Notes: a model not told the origin generated them from the sequence alone. Positions 1 through 8,840 are shown, numbered from the stretch's first letter. The stretch is 64,000 bases of DNA from Metabacillus niabensis (GCF_020524345.1 NZ_JAIVLH010000001.1:248001-312000), one strand, 5' to 3'. Numbers and translations: made by a program.

Positions 1-151
1 TTTTTAAATAAAAAGTATGTTACTTTATATGAGGTATGCTCACCACTTTTTTGTGAATGAATGGAGAAAAAATGAAACATCTTCTATATTCAAACGTATA
101 GTTTAGTAGGACAAGAATTATAATTGATTTTTAGGAGAGCAAGGTGAGAAA

Positions 152-1279
152 ATGTTGATGAGATTAACAAAGTTATTTTCCATCATGTTGTTAATCCAGC
201 TTTTTTTATCAGGATGTATTCCATCTCATCAACAGGAGAATAACCAAGAACCACAACCTAGCAGAGAGAGAATCATTCAAGAAGAAAAAGAATCGGAAAA
301 CCAACCTGAAGAAAAGAAAATGAACCTGCAATTGGACATTAAAGAGGAATTATTTCACTCTGTTGCTGATTGGTTGGATGACGAAACAGTTCTATATATT
401 GTAAATAATGCAGAAGGCTCTGAAGTCCATACATACAACTTATATACAGGGGATACTAAATTATTTTACAAATCCGAAGATCCAATTGTTCAAATGAAGG
501 CAAACGAGGACAATAGTTTGTTCTTTGTCCAAACAAGTCCATCTAGCTATGAGGCGGAATTGCTTTTTCTTAATCGTGAGGGTGATATTCAGTATCAAAC
601 AGAGATTGAATCTTATGAACTTTCATTTACATGGAATCAAGTTAATCCTGATCAGCTTTTTGTCACAAGCTTTAATGAAGACTGGTCATATTCTACAAAA
701 CTCATTGATATACATAATGATCAGGTCATGGAAAATCCTGTAGACATTCCTTTTATCCAATGGGTTAACAATAATCAGGTCTCCTATATAAAATGGGATC
801 AGGAAGAACCTTCTTTGACTGCACCATTGTATATGTATAATCTAAAAGACCATACAGAGACGTTACTATCTGAACAAGTTGTAGCGAATACAAATTTTCC
901 AAATCTCATAACGGCAATAGAATTAATTGATGAAAAAGGGACAGCTGTTGTCCGTTTTTATGATAGTGATAGTCAGGAGAAATTAGCAGAGATGTCTACA
1001 AGATTGGTTGCTCTTTATTCTGATTGGTCTATTCCGTATCATGATTTGGACAAGGAAGAAAACTTATTTTACATATTTGAAGTAAATGAAGAAAAAAATG
1101 ATTTTACTCTTGTTTCTTTCTCACCGGATACATCTAAGAAGAAGGTCATTTTTGAAAGTATTGAAAATTTTCAAATAAAACTCTCACCTAATGGAGAATT
1201 TGCTCTTTATGGCCCAAGATTTGAAAAGATGTTAGATTTAAATAATCAGTCGGTAAAAGAACTCATTAACCTAAACTGA
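152..1279 (+). CDS. yqgU: YqgU-like lipoprotein
   Basis: Predicted secreted lipoprotein of 375 residues. The N-terminus is a lipoprotein signal: a short basic start, a hydrophobic stretch of about 15 residues and a lipobox LSGC that would lipidate Cys22. A Glu/Gln/Asn-rich linker follows (about residues 25-55), then a repetitive-looking domain with many aromatic/Asp pairs that could be a beta-propeller; this fold is a guess. It heads the yqgU-yqgV pair as in B. subtilis, with the next gene 20 bases downstream. The ATG follows an AGGTGAG-type ribosome-binding site. No enzymatic motif is visible and the role is unknown. Confidence 0.8.
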   Translation: MLMRLTKLFSIMLLIQLFLSGCIPSHQQENNQEPQPSRERIIQEEKESENQPEEKKMNLQLDIKEELFHSVADWLDDETVLYIVNNAEGSEVHTYNLYTGDTKLFYKSEDPIVQMKANEDNSLFFVQTSPSSYEAELLFLNREGDIQYQTEIESYELSFTWNQVNPDQLFVTSFNEDWSYSTKLIDIHNDQVMENPVDIPFIQWVNNNQVSYIKWDQEEPSLTAPLYMYNLKDHTETLLSEQVVANTNFPNLITAIELIDEKGTAVVRFYDSDSQEKLAEMSTRLVALYSDWSIPYHDLDKEENLFYIFEVNEEKNDFTLVSFSPDTSKKKVIFESIENFQIKLSPNGEFALYGPRFEKMLDLNNQSVKELINLN

Positions 1280-1299
1280 GATTGAAAGGACGAATTTTT

Positions 1300-1614
1300 A
1301 TGGCAATAGTAGATGTAACGGTAATTCCTTTAGGAACCACGACACCAAGTGTTAGTGAATATGTTGCTGATATTCAACACATCTTAAAGAAATTTGAAGA
1401 AGAAGGAAAAATTAAATATAAGTTAACACCAATGAATACGATTATTGAGGGAGAACTACCTACTCTTTTTCAAGTAATATCAGCTATTCATGAGGCACCA
1501 TTTCAAAAAGGAATTCAAAGGGTTGCAACAAATATTAGAATTGATGATCGTAGAGACAAAAAAACAACGATGGAAGGCAAATTGGAAAGTGTTGAAAAAC
1601 ACTTACTAAAATGA
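1300..1614 (+). CDS. yqgV: YqgV, MTH1187-family thiamine-binding protein
   Basis: A 104-residue cytosolic protein of the MTH1187/YkoF-like family (ferredoxin-like fold), whose members bind thiamine or a related small ligand. The start MAIVDVTVIPLG, the PSVSEYVADI segment and the central TPMNTIIEGE motif are typical. I chose the ATG because it has an AAAGGA ribosome-binding site nine bases upstream; an in-frame TTG 18 bases earlier lacks one. It directly follows the lipoprotein gene and ends at a bidirectional terminator. The family is clear; the physiological ligand here is not known. Confidence 0.85.
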   Translation: MAIVDVTVIPLGTTTPSVSEYVADIQHILKKFEEEGKIKYKLTPMNTIIEGELPTLFQVISAIHEAPFQKGIQRVATNIRIDDRRDKKTTMEGKLESVEKHLLK

Positions 1615-1623
1615 ATGAAAGTA

Positions 1624-1653
1624 AAAAAACCCTTAGCCGCAGCTAAGGGGTTT
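1624..1653. terminator. bidirectional intrinsic terminator yqgV/yqgW
   Basis: The arms CCCTTAGC and GCTAAGGG are separated by four bases and flanked by an A-run on the left and TTT on the right. The structure therefore serves both the plus-strand yqgV and the minus-strand yqgW. Confidence 0.8.
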
Positions 1654-1663
1654 GCATTTCTTG

Positions 1664-1837
1664 TTAATGCGCAGTCGGAAAGCCGTGATGGATAAATGTC
1701 ATGACAGCAAACCATCCGAATACAGCTAATGTACCAAATGCAAAGAATGCACCAAGAAGGTTCTTGTCTTTTAGTGAACGAATAAATCCGAAGATCGCAA
1801 GAATGGTAACAAGTGCGAAGATGATAACTAAGCCCAT
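1664..1837 (-). CDS. yqgW: YqgW, small DUF2759 membrane protein
   Basis: A 57-residue protein with two hydrophobic segments (about residues 2-18 and 27-48) joined by a short basic loop RSLKDKN, and ending in GFPTAH. The C-terminal [GY/GF]PTAH signature and the position between yqgV and yqgX identify it as YqgW (DUF2759). The ATG is preceded by AAGGGGG. It is convergent with yqgV and shares its terminator. Function unknown; probably an integral membrane protein. Confidence 0.8.
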   Translation of the reverse strand: MGLVIIFALVTILAIFGFIRSLKDKNLLGAFFAFGTLAVFGWFAVMTFIHHGFPTAH

Positions 1838-2099
1838 TAAAAAGCCCCCTTACTATGTAGATCATTTTCGTAAAATCATGTTAGATTTTTCATAAACTTA
1901 AATATACAAAATAACAAGTCCTTCTAATATTTTAATCGGTTTCATAGCGTTTGTCGAGCTTATTTTCCATATCTGTCAAATACAATCCATGTCTTATTAT
2001 CATAACCAATCTTAGCTAAACTTAAGCATTTGTCTGATTATCAACATTGGATAGAATAGTGTACAATAAAAATAACTGTGAAAATTGGAGGAATATACA

Positions 2100-2732
2100 A
2101 TGAAATGGAGACAACTTCCGTTAGGACCGTTTCAAACGAATTGTTATCTTTACTCAAATGAACAAAAGGAATGCTTAGTTATTGATCCGGGCGGGGATGG
2201 AAATAAATTAATTAGTATTCTTCAGCAACAACAATTAAAACCAATTGCCATTCTTCTTACTCATGCTCATTTTGATCATATAGGTGCTGTAGATGATGTT
2301 CGAAAGCAATGGAATATTCCGGTTTATGTACATAAAAATGAAAAAGATTGGCTCTCTGATCCTTCAAAAAACGGATCACAATTATTCATGGCAGGAGCAG
2401 TATCAGTGTCAGACCCTGATGAATTGATAAAAGGTGAAGGCCGGTTAGAAATAGGCAGTTTTGTTCTCGAAGTATTTGAAACACCTGGACATTCACCAGG
2501 GAGTGTTTCTTATTATGCGAAAGAAGCTGATGTTGTGTTCTCAGGGGATGCACTTTTTGCAGGCAGTATTGGACGAACTGATTTACCGGGTGGAAATCAT
2601 GAACAATTAATAAAGAGTATTCATAATAAACTTCTTATCTTACCCGAAGAAACAATTGTATTATCAGGACACGGACCTGATACAAGTATTGAACAGGAAA
2701 TGGAAACCAATCCTTTCTTAAATGGATTTTAA
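2100..2732 (+). CDS. yqgX: YqgX, metallo-beta-lactamase-fold hydrolase
   Basis: A 210-residue metal hydrolase of the glyoxalase II-like branch of the metallo-beta-lactamase superfamily. The metal-binding motif THAHFDH is seen near residue 60, followed by downstream ligands in ETPGHSPGS, FSGDALF and LSGHGP. Substrate is not predictable from sequence; relatives hydrolyse thioesters. The ATG is chosen because GGAGG lies eight bases upstream. A TTG 15 bases earlier is unlikely. Its own promoter probably lies in the 260-base gap upstream, with a TACAAT -10 element near 2062. It is monocistronic, closed by a strong terminator. Confidence 0.9.
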   Translation: MKWRQLPLGPFQTNCYLYSNEQKECLVIDPGGDGNKLISILQQQQLKPIAILLTHAHFDHIGAVDDVRKQWNIPVYVHKNEKDWLSDPSKNGSQLFMAGAVSVSDPDELIKGEGRLEIGSFVLEVFETPGHSPGSVSYYAKEADVVFSGDALFAGSIGRTDLPGGNHEQLIKSIHNKLLILPEETIVLSGHGPDTSIEQEMETNPFLNGF

Positions 2733-2733
2733 T

Positions 2734-2773
2734 ATCAAAAAACAGGCAGCCAATTAGCTGCCTGTTTTTTGAT
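2734..2773. terminator. bidirectional intrinsic terminator yqgX/yqgY
   Basis: A long near-perfect palindrome: CAGGCAGC and GCTGCCTG arms extended by A-run and T-run pairs. It lies between the convergent yqgX and yqgY. Confidence 0.9.
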
Positions 2774-2777
2774 GAAA

Positions 2778-3026
2778 TTAATGTCCCATATTTTGTCCTG
2801 GAATCATCATAAATGTTGTCCAGTACGTAAATCCGACAAAGAAGATCGTGAGGTAAGCACCAAAAATGTAAATGTACATACGCTCGGATAATTTTAAGTA
2901 AGATAAGAAGACAAAAAATCCGGTTTGTCCGAAAAAGAGTAAGGAAGTAGTCTTCATGTCACCAAGATAAAACATAACAGCGAAGATTCCTGTCCAGAAA
3001 CCTAATACCCGGAACATACGATCCAT
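2778..3026 (-). CDS. yqgY: YqgY, DUF2626 small membrane protein
   Basis: An 82-residue protein with three hydrophobic stretches: FRVLGFWTGIFAVMFYLG, a middle helix, and a C-terminal helix ending near FMMIPGQNMGH. It matches YqgY (DUF2626) in length and position. The start MDRMFRV is chosen because AGGAGGG lies six bases before this ATG; the frame stays open upstream without another good ribosome-binding site. Function unknown. It is divergent from mgsR and convergent with yqgX. Confidence 0.8.
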   Translation of the reverse strand: MDRMFRVLGFWTGIFAVMFYLGDMKTTSLLFFGQTGFFVFLSYLKLSERMYIYIFGAYLTIFFVGFTYWTTFMMIPGQNMGH

Positions 3027-3375
3027 ATGTATCCCTCCTTTGTTGACTTTGCCTCGGCTTGAAAATGAGTCATAACGACAAAAATCTGATCCTAAAAGTG
3101 CATAAAAAATCATCTTCATATGTTAGCTTTTGACAAATATTAGTATGACATACAAGTCCACCACTCTAATCATTATAATGTACCCTTTATATAATTGTAA
3201 ATAGCGTTTACAACGTAGTATTCACAATCTAAAAAGAAAATATAGCTGTGTAAGATTGTTTGGTTAAAAATGAAGCAAATAACTATACATAAGTTATACA
3301 AATATTGTACAATTGAGACAACGACGATCTGAGACTAATAGTAAATCATTAATAAATACCCGAGGAGGAAGTATT

Positions 3376-3756
3376 GTGAAACATCTAACATTTTACAGCT
3401 ATCCAAGTTGTACATCATGCAGAAAAGCAAAACACTTGTTAAAAACACAAAATGTTGACTTTCAAGAACGACATCTTTTCCGTGATCCACCGACGATTGA
3501 TGAACTAAAAGATTTGCTAAGGCTTACAACAGAAGGAATAGATGAAATCTTAGCAACAAGAAGTCAAACATACAAAGACCTAGAATTTGATGTTAATGAA
3601 CTGTCACTATCTGAATTACTCAAACTTATAAATCAGGACCCTAAGTTACTTCGCCGCCCTATTATAACTGACGGTAAGCAACTGGTCGTTGGATATAACC
3701 TTCATGAACTTAGAAAAGTTGTGAAAAAGAAGGAGGTGCAACGGTCAGTATCATAG
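3376..3756 (+). CDS. mgsR: MgsR, Spx/ArsC-family stress regulator
   Basis: A 126-residue ArsC/Spx-fold regulator. The redox CxxC is visible as YPSCTSC near residues 9-12, with the family landmarks ERHLFR, EGIDEILATRSQTYK and LLRRPI. In B. subtilis MgsR (YqgZ) modulates RNA polymerase at a subset of SigB-dependent stress genes, with the CxxC acting as a thiol switch. I start it at the GTG seven bases after GAGGAGG; an upstream in-frame start would add 21 residues absent from the family. It follows yqgY divergently and ends at a strong terminator. The SigB promoter known for B. subtilis is not obvious here. Confidence 0.88.
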   Translation: MKHLTFYSYPSCTSCRKAKHLLKTQNVDFQERHLFRDPPTIDELKDLLRLTTEGIDEILATRSQTYKDLEFDVNELSLSELLKLINQDPKLLRRPIITDGKQLVVGYNLHELRKVVKKKEVQRSVS

Positions 3757-3794
3757 AAAAAGACGTCTGCTTGTTTAAGTAGACGTCTTTTTCT
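3756..3794. terminator. intrinsic terminator mgsR / tRNA-Gln
   Basis: AGACGTCT arms with a 12-base loop, an A-run before and a T-run after. It ends mgsR on the plus strand and can terminate the minus-strand tRNA gene. Confidence 0.9.
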
Positions 3795-3798
3795 TAAG

Positions 3799-3870
3799 CT
3801 GGGCTAGCTGGATTTGAACCAACGCATGACGGAGTCAAAGTCCGTTGCCTTACCGCTTGGCTATAGCCCA
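3799..3870 (-). tRNA. tRNA-Gln (UUG anticodon)
   Basis: On the minus strand the sequence folds into a standard cloverleaf: acceptor TGGGCTA/TAGCCCA, D arm GCCAAGCGGTAAGGC, anticodon stem ACGGA/TCCGT with loop CTTTGAC (anticodon TTG), and T arm with GGTTCAAATCC. The discriminator base is G, usual for tRNA-Gln. No CCA is encoded. Confidence 0.95.
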
Positions 3871-4004
3871 ATAATTTCTTTTGTATAGCTTGTTCATAAG
3901 TACAAATATATTATGTGTAATTTTCCATATTATATTCAAAAATAGATCGAAAAAAACATATGTTCCTCTACTAATTTTTAAAAATAAATAGCCATATTTA
4001 AACC

Positions 4005-4052
4005 AAAACGAGATTTTGCTCATGTGCAGTTTACTTGAAAGTTTTGTACAAT
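4005..4052 (+). promoter_or_regulatory. comG promoter region with ComK AT-box
   Basis: A perfect AAAA-N5-TTTT motif at 4005-4017 matches the ComK half-site. A TACAAT -10 element lies at 4047-4052 with no good -35, as expected for a ComK-activated promoter. A second AT-box, needed for a full K-box, is only imperfect in the A/T-rich DNA just upstream. ComK control is inferred from the B. subtilis comG operon. Confidence 0.55.
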
Positions 4053-4082
4053 GATTTTAGCTTAAGGAAAGGAGAAAATAAG

Positions 4083-5150
4083 TTGCAGTCCATTGAACAA
4101 ATTAGTGAGCGTATTATAGAGGAAGCCTGTGCATTACGAGCCTCAGATATACATATCATACCAAGGGAACATGAAACCCTCATTCAGTTTCGAGTTGACG
4201 ATGATTTAATTGAAAAACACGCAATGAAAAAACAAACCTGTGATCGTATGATCTCGCATTTGAAATTTCTTGCATCAATGGATATTGGGGAAAGAAGAAG
4301 ACCGCAAAATGGAGCCTTATCACTCTCAACAACGAATATCAATGTTCATCTAAGACTTTCAACACTACCTACAATTCATGAAGAAAGTCTTGTAATACGG
4401 ATACTGCCTCAAGAAAAAATTCCGCCAATTACTCACATATCTTTGTTTCCTTCCACAACAAAAAAACTGTTATCTATCTTAAATCACTCACATGGATTAA
4501 TGATTTTTACAGGTCCGACCGGTTCAGGCAAAACGACAACATTGTATTCACTCATTCACTATGCCAAGCGACATTTTAACCGTAATATTATCACCCTTGA
4601 AGATCCAGTTGAAACAAAAAGTGAGGAGGTACTGCAAGTTCAAGTTAACGAAAAAGCAGGAATTACTTATGCAGCTGGACTAAAAGCAATATTAAGACAT
4701 GATCCCGATATTATTATGGTTGGAGAAATAAGAGATCGAGAGACAGCGCAAATTGCCATAAGGGCGAGCCTAACCGGACATTTGGTCCTCTCGACAATGC
4801 ACACCAGAGATGCGAAAGGAGCTATATACCGGCTGTTGGAATTTGATGTCAGCCTTTCAGAAATCGAACAAACATTAATAGCGGTGTCAGCACAAAGATT
4901 AGTTCAATTAAAATGCCCGTTTTGTGAGGGTCAATGTTCCCCCTTTTGTAAAAAACTTAGGCAAAAAAGGCGATTAAGTATTTATGAATTACTATATGGA
5001 AGGAATCTTTCAGCTGTTATAAAGGAGGCACAGGGTGAAGTCAGCCAATACCATTATCCAACACTTAAGGATGTAATTAAGAAGGGAATAGCACTAGGGT
5101 ATCTATATCCGAATTCATATGATCGTTGGGTATTTCATCATGAAGAATAA
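4083..5150 (+). CDS. comGA: ComGA, competence pseudopilus ATPase
   Basis: A 355-residue PilB/GspE-type traffic ATPase that powers assembly of the competence pseudopilus for DNA uptake. Walker A GPTGSGKTT, the Asp-box region ITLEDPVE, Walker B-like IIMVGEIRDRETA and the His box TGHLVLSTMHTRDA are all present. A Cys-rich zinc patch KCPFCEGQCSPFC follows near residue 290. The TTG start is chosen because AAAGGAG sits eight bases upstream and the protein then begins QSIEQISERI like B. subtilis ComGA. It is first in the seven-gene comG operon and overlaps comGB by 11 bases. Confidence 0.95.
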   Translation: MQSIEQISERIIEEACALRASDIHIIPREHETLIQFRVDDDLIEKHAMKKQTCDRMISHLKFLASMDIGERRRPQNGALSLSTTNINVHLRLSTLPTIHEESLVIRILPQEKIPPITHISLFPSTTKKLLSILNHSHGLMIFTGPTGSGKTTTLYSLIHYAKRHFNRNIITLEDPVETKSEEVLQVQVNEKAGITYAAGLKAILRHDPDIIMVGEIRDRETAQIAIRASLTGHLVLSTMHTRDAKGAIYRLLEFDVSLSEIEQTLIAVSAQRLVQLKCPFCEGQCSPFCKKLRQKRRLSIYELLYGRNLSAVIKEAQGEVSQYHYPTLKDVIKKGIALGYLYPNSYDRWVFHHEE

Positions 5151-6171
5151 AAGATGGACATTACATGATCAAACAATGATTTTAAAAAGGTTAAGTGATT
5201 TATTAGACAAAGGGTATACATTAAATGAAGCATTAAACTTTCTCTCTCTAAATGAACATGGTTACAAGAAAGTTGATTTACTTCAATGTTTAAAAAAGCT
5301 TTCATCCGGTGTTTCTCTTCGTTTAGCATTAAGTCAGCTTCATTTCCATCGTGATGTGATCAGCTATCTTTATTTTGCAGAGCAACATGGTGATTTGGAA
5401 TTTTCCTTACGGGAATGTAGTGATATTTTGCAAAAAAAAATTACTCAAATGGAAAAACTTGCAAAGCTATTACGATACCCCATATTCTTAATAATTACTG
5501 TTGGCATCATCTTATCAATTGTTCACTTTATTATAAGTCCTCAATTTGAACAACTGTATCAGTCAATGAATATTGAAGCAAGCTTTTTCTCCCTTTTCCT
5601 CATTGTATCCTTTACAGCTCTGAAATGGTGTAGCTTTTTTGCGGCAGTTTTATTCGTTTGTTTACTTATCTATTACTATTTTTTCTTTCGAAAAATGCCA
5701 GTTGAGGAGCGAATGCAGCTAGTCATAAAAATTCCAGTTATAAAAAGGTTTTTTACTATTTTTAATAGTTATTTTTTTTCTTTGCAGCTTAGTAATTTGT
5801 TAAAAGGAGGTATGTCAACTTTTGAGAGTTTGAAAGTTTTTCAGAATCAAGATATTTTATCTTTCTTTAAAGTCGAGGGATCTTACTTAATCAATCGGTT
5901 AAGTGCTGGAGAACAATTGCACACAATTATTGAGAATCGAGGTTTTTATGAGAAAGAGCTGCCATTAGTGATTTTACATGGACAAGCAAATGGTCAACTT
6001 TCAAGAGAGCTTTATACTTACAGCCAACTTATTATCGAAAAACTTGAGCAAACAATCATTAAAATGATGACCATTATCCAACCGGTTATTTACGGTTTTG
6101 TTGGAGTAATCATCTTGTTCGTATACTTATCGATGCTACTGCCGATGTATAAAATGATGGAAAGTTTATAG
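5140..6171 (+). CDS. comGB: ComGB, pseudopilus platform protein
   Basis: A 343-residue PilC/GspF-type polytopic membrane protein that anchors the pseudopilus assembly machine. Two GspF repeats are visible, one before and one after the central hydrophobic segments (near residues 115-135 and 160-190), plus a C-terminal membrane helix ending in MLLPMYKMMESL. The chosen ATG lies inside the last codons of comGA, suggesting translational coupling; an in-frame ATG 21 bases earlier is a less likely alternative. Confidence 0.92.
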   Translation: MKNKRWTLHDQTMILKRLSDLLDKGYTLNEALNFLSLNEHGYKKVDLLQCLKKLSSGVSLRLALSQLHFHRDVISYLYFAEQHGDLEFSLRECSDILQKKITQMEKLAKLLRYPIFLIITVGIILSIVHFIISPQFEQLYQSMNIEASFFSLFLIVSFTALKWCSFFAAVLFVCLLIYYYFFFRKMPVEERMQLVIKIPVIKRFFTIFNSYFFSLQLSNLLKGGMSTFESLKVFQNQDILSFFKVEGSYLINRLSAGEQLHTIIENRGFYEKELPLVILHGQANGQLSRELYTYSQLIIEKLEQTIIKMMTIIQPVIYGFVGVIILFVYLSMLLPMYKMMESL

Positions 6172-6180
6172 GAGGATCTA

Positions 6181-6483
6181 ATGAAAAAGGAAAAAGGATT
6201 TACATTAATTGAAATGCTGATCGTTTTGCTCGTGATCTCTGTTTTACTGCTTATTACGATTCCAAATGTGACAAAACATAATCAAGGTATTCAAAAGAAG
6301 GGATGTGAAGGGCTAATTAATATGGTCCAAGCACAAGCTACCTCCTATCACATTGATAATCAGGAAATTCCCACAATGCAAGATTTAAAAGATAATGGCT
6401 ATCTCCGCGAACTCCCGGTTTGTCCAAATGGAAACAACGTTATCATCTCTTCAACTGGTGAGGTTTCTGAGGTTGGGTCATGA
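6181..6483 (+). CDS. comGC: ComGC, major competence pseudopilin
   Basis: A 100-residue type IV pilin-like protein and the main subunit of the transformation pilus. The prepilin motif KEKG|FTLIEMLIVL gives cleavage after Gly6 by ComC peptidase, then a single hydrophobic helix. Cys41 and the Cys near residue 81 can form the intramolecular disulfide known for ComGC. The ATG follows GGAGG by five bases. The stop overlaps the start region of comGD. Confidence 0.95.
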   Translation: MKKEKGFTLIEMLIVLLVISVLLLITIPNVTKHNQGIQKKGCEGLINMVQAQATSYHIDNQEIPTMQDLKDNGYLRELPVCPNGNNVIISSTGEVSEVGS

Positions 6484-6919
6484 GTATGAAAAAAATGGTT
6501 TTACCTTAATTGAATCGATTATAGTATTGTTTATTGTCAGTATAATGAGCTTTGTTTTAATCATCAATATTGTCCCGATATACAATCAAAAGGTCATTGA
6601 TACTTTCTTACATCAATTTGAAAAAGATATGATGTATGCTCAACAGTACGCGATAGTAAATAAACAAGCAACAACCATCCTGTTTGTACCAACTGAATAT
6701 AGATACACTGTCGGAGAAAATCGAATAACCTTGCCACTGCTCCAGAGAGAATACAATAACGAAATAATCATACAAGCTACTAACTTTTCAAATCGAGTCG
6801 TCTTTAATGCTAACGGATCAATCCGAAAAGGGGGGACAATTCATATCTCATATAAAAACCAAACGTATAAGGTGGTTTATTATCTTGGAAAGGGACGTTT
6901 CGATATTCAAAAATTGTAG
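6473..6919 (+). CDS. comGD: ComGD, minor pseudopilin
   Basis: A minor pseudopilin of about 148 residues with the prepilin motif KNG|FTLIESIIVLF followed by one membrane helix and a soluble C-terminal domain. No ATG is well placed. I use the TTG that gives a ten-residue leader and overlaps the comGC stop; a GTG 15 bases earlier is the alternative. The gene runs into comGE with a 35-base overlap, as is normal in this operon. Confidence 0.88.
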   Translation: MGHEYEKNGFTLIESIIVLFIVSIMSFVLIINIVPIYNQKVIDTFLHQFEKDMMYAQQYAIVNKQATTILFVPTEYRYTVGENRITLPLLQREYNNEIIIQATNFSNRVVFNANGSIRKGGTIHISYKNQTYKVVYYLGKGRFDIQKL

Positions 6920-7232
6920 AGGCTTTTCATTGGCTGAAACCATGACAGCATTTAGCATTTGGCTACTAATCATCACGGTTTTCATCCCTCATCTTGTTTT
7001 ACTTACACAAGAAAGAGCTAATAATAGGCAGTCTTTAACAGCAATAAAATTATTACATGAAAAGGTCCAAGGTGTATCTTTTCAAAATACTGAAAAAGTA
7101 AACGAGACGATTATGAAAGACAATGTGGCTTATCACCTCACATGGAAGGAGGACATGTCTGATCAAAAGGCTTGTTTGGAATGGGAAAACTACTATAAAA
7201 AAACAAAGTCAGTTTGCCTGCTTGTTTCATAA
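6885..7232 (+). CDS. comGE: ComGE, minor pseudopilin
   Basis: A minor pseudopilin of about 115 residues. The prepilin-like motif CRG|FSLAETMTAF precedes a hydrophobic helix. The TTG start is chosen because AAGGTGG lies nine bases upstream, and it gives a 14-residue leader. Two Cys residues near the C-terminus (KACLEW, SVCLLV) could form a disulfide. Identification rests on order within comG and the pilin motif, because this subunit diverges quickly. Confidence 0.82.
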   Translation: MERDVSIFKNCRGFSLAETMTAFSIWLLIITVFIPHLVLLTQERANNRQSLTAIKLLHEKVQGVSFQNTEKVNETIMKDNVAYHLTWKEDMSDQKACLEWENYYKKTKSVCLLVS

Positions 7233-7659
7233 TGAACGGGGGTATACTATATTGAATTTGTTACTTACGTTTTTTATTTACACCTTCATCATATCCACGG
7301 TCACTATCGTCTTTCATTTTCTGGTTTCTCATTCTCAGCATCCTAAGGACTTGAAACCATTTGAATGGGAGTTGTTTGTTATTCAGCTTCATAAAGAAAT
7401 CAAAGAATCAAGTGATGTTGTCGTCAACGAAACCAACATTACTTTCAAGAATAAACATGGTCAACAGATTAGTATAAATAAATACAAAAATCTAATTAGA
7501 AGACAGGTAGGGGGCTTAGGTCATGAAATTATGTTATTAAAAGTTAAAACTGCTACATTTAGACAAAATGAATCAGGATTTGAATTAGCCGTTGTTAGTG
7601 AAGCCGGAAAAAGGTATACACATATTTTTCGCTCTTATAAGGAATTAGTCCAAATATGA
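7222..7659 (+). CDS. comGF: ComGF, competence pseudopilus protein
   Basis: A protein of about 145 residues with a prepilin-like N-terminus (ERGYTILNLLLTFFIYTF) and a C-terminal domain containing the HGQQISI-NLIRRQVGGLGHE region that corresponds to ComGF. The start is uncertain: the TTG used overlaps the comGE stop and has no obvious Shine-Dalgarno, so translation may be coupled. Known ComGF acts with the other minor pseudopilins in pilus assembly. Confidence 0.8.
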   Translation: MFHNERGYTILNLLLTFFIYTFIISTVTIVFHFLVSHSQHPKDLKPFEWELFVIQLHKEIKESSDVVVNETNITFKNKHGQQISINKYKNLIRRQVGGLGHEIMLLKVKTATFRQNESGFELAVVSEAGKRYTHIFRSYKELVQI

Positions 7660-8036
7660 AAAATCAAAAAGGGTTCATTCTTCCAAGTATCATGGTCATT
7701 GCATTATTTTGTTTACTAATCGTCGCTCATATCTCAACAATCTTAATCAGTGAAAAGACGTTTTATGAAGAAACAAAGCAATATTATATCTTAGAAAATC
7801 TGATGAATGTTGCTGTGAAGAAATCATTACAGGAATTAAAGAGTGGAAATACTGTTGACCATAATAGTGATATTTATCAAACAAGTAATGGATATTTTTC
7901 TTATACAGTGACAACTAGTGATGATGCGATATATGAGGTTCAATTATCATGCAACACAAATGAAACAAAAGAATACACAGCATCTTACAAATTCGATAAA
8001 TCAAAAAATGAAATGATCTTCTGGTCTGAATATTAA
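7656..8036 (+). CDS. comGG: ComGG, minor pseudopilin
   Basis: A 126-residue last member of the comG operon. It begins MKNQKGFILPSIMVIALFCLLIV, a prepilin-like leader with cleavage expected after Gly6 and a single membrane helix, although it lacks the usual Glu at mature position 5. The ATG overlaps the comGF stop by four bases. Role in pseudopilus assembly is inferred from position and shape. Confidence 0.85.
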   Translation: MKNQKGFILPSIMVIALFCLLIVAHISTILISEKTFYEETKQYYILENLMNVAVKKSLQELKSGNTVDHNSDIYQTSNGYFSYTVTTSDDAIYEVQLSCNTNETKEYTASYKFDKSKNEMIFWSEY

Positions 8037-8077
8037 GAAATATGGTATTGTAGAAAGAAAACATGGAGGACCAAGTG

Positions 8078-8593
8078 TTGAAAGCAATTTATTTAACAGG
8101 TTTTATGGGAGCGGGAAAGACAACTGTAGGAGAAAAACTGGCAGCTGAAATGAATCTTCCAGTCCTGGATACAGACCAAGAGATCATGAAGAAATTAAAC
8201 AAAAGTATTAAAGATATTTTTGAACAACAAGGTGAACATTATTTTCGATGTGAAGAAACAAATATGTTAAAAGAGCTACCAACTGATAATATCATTATTA
8301 CAACAGGTGGAGGCATCGTAATAAAAGAAGAAAATAGAGCTTGGATGAAAGAAAATGGTCACATCGTCATGTTACACGCTGACCTTAATACTATTTATGA
8401 TCGAGTGCACTCAGATCAGACCCGTCCATTAGCAAGCAAAAAATCAAAGGACGAGCTATATCAACTTTATAAGTCTCGCGAAAGCTTCTACAAAGACTGT
8501 TCTTTACTAATTGAGACAGACCATAAAAATATTGAAGAGATTGTGAAAGAAATCAAAGAACGACTAAAAGAAAGCGAAATTGGAAATAGATAG
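8078..8593 (+). CDS. aroK: Shikimate kinase
   Basis: Converts shikimate to shikimate 3-phosphate with ATP in the chorismate pathway. The protein has about 171 residues, with P-loop GFMGAGKTT near residue 10, the substrate-binding DTDQEI segment, GEHYFRCEE, the TTGGG motif and the LID-region arginine in TRPLA. The TTG start is preferred because GGAGG lies eight bases upstream; an in-frame ATG 15 bases earlier has no ribosome-binding site and overlaps that motif. It sits between comGG and yqzE. Confidence 0.92.
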   Translation: MKAIYLTGFMGAGKTTVGEKLAAEMNLPVLDTDQEIMKKLNKSIKDIFEQQGEHYFRCEETNMLKELPTDNIIITTGGGIVIKEENRAWMKENGHIVMLHADLNTIYDRVHSDQTRPLASKKSKDELYQLYKSRESFYKDCSLLIETDHKNIEEIVKEIKERLKESEIGNR

Positions 8594-8628
8594 AGGTAGA
8601 AACCAATATATAATGAGGTGTTTTTACC

Positions 8629-8823
8629 TTGTCTACAAACGACTATGTAAAATATGTAACACAGCAACTGGTAAAATACATGGATACCCCAAAAGAAACA
8701 AGAAAACTGCAAAAAGAAGAACGAAAACACCAAGATTTAACAACATCGTATTATAGTAACCGCTGGTTCGGTGTGTTACCATTCGCCCTTAAACTTCTAA
8801 TGAATAAAAAGAAGAATCATTAA
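8629..8823 (+). CDS. yqzE: YqzE family protein
   Basis: A 64-residue basic protein beginning with a TTG start after a GAGGTG ribosome-binding site. The N-terminal NDYVKYVTQQLVKYMD and the C-terminal SNRWFGVLPFALKLL segments match the YqzE family, which in B. subtilis lies just after comGG. The tail may associate with the membrane. Function unknown. Confidence 0.85.
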   Translation: MSTNDYVKYVTQQLVKYMDTPKETRKLQKEERKHQDLTTSYYSNRWFGVLPFALKLLMNKKKNH

Positions 8824-8840
8824 TTGAAATCAAATCAACA

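Noticed and set aside
1515-1865. Long minus-strand open frame over yqgV and yqgW
   Set aside because: It runs against two well-supported genes and through a terminator, with no ribosome-binding site.
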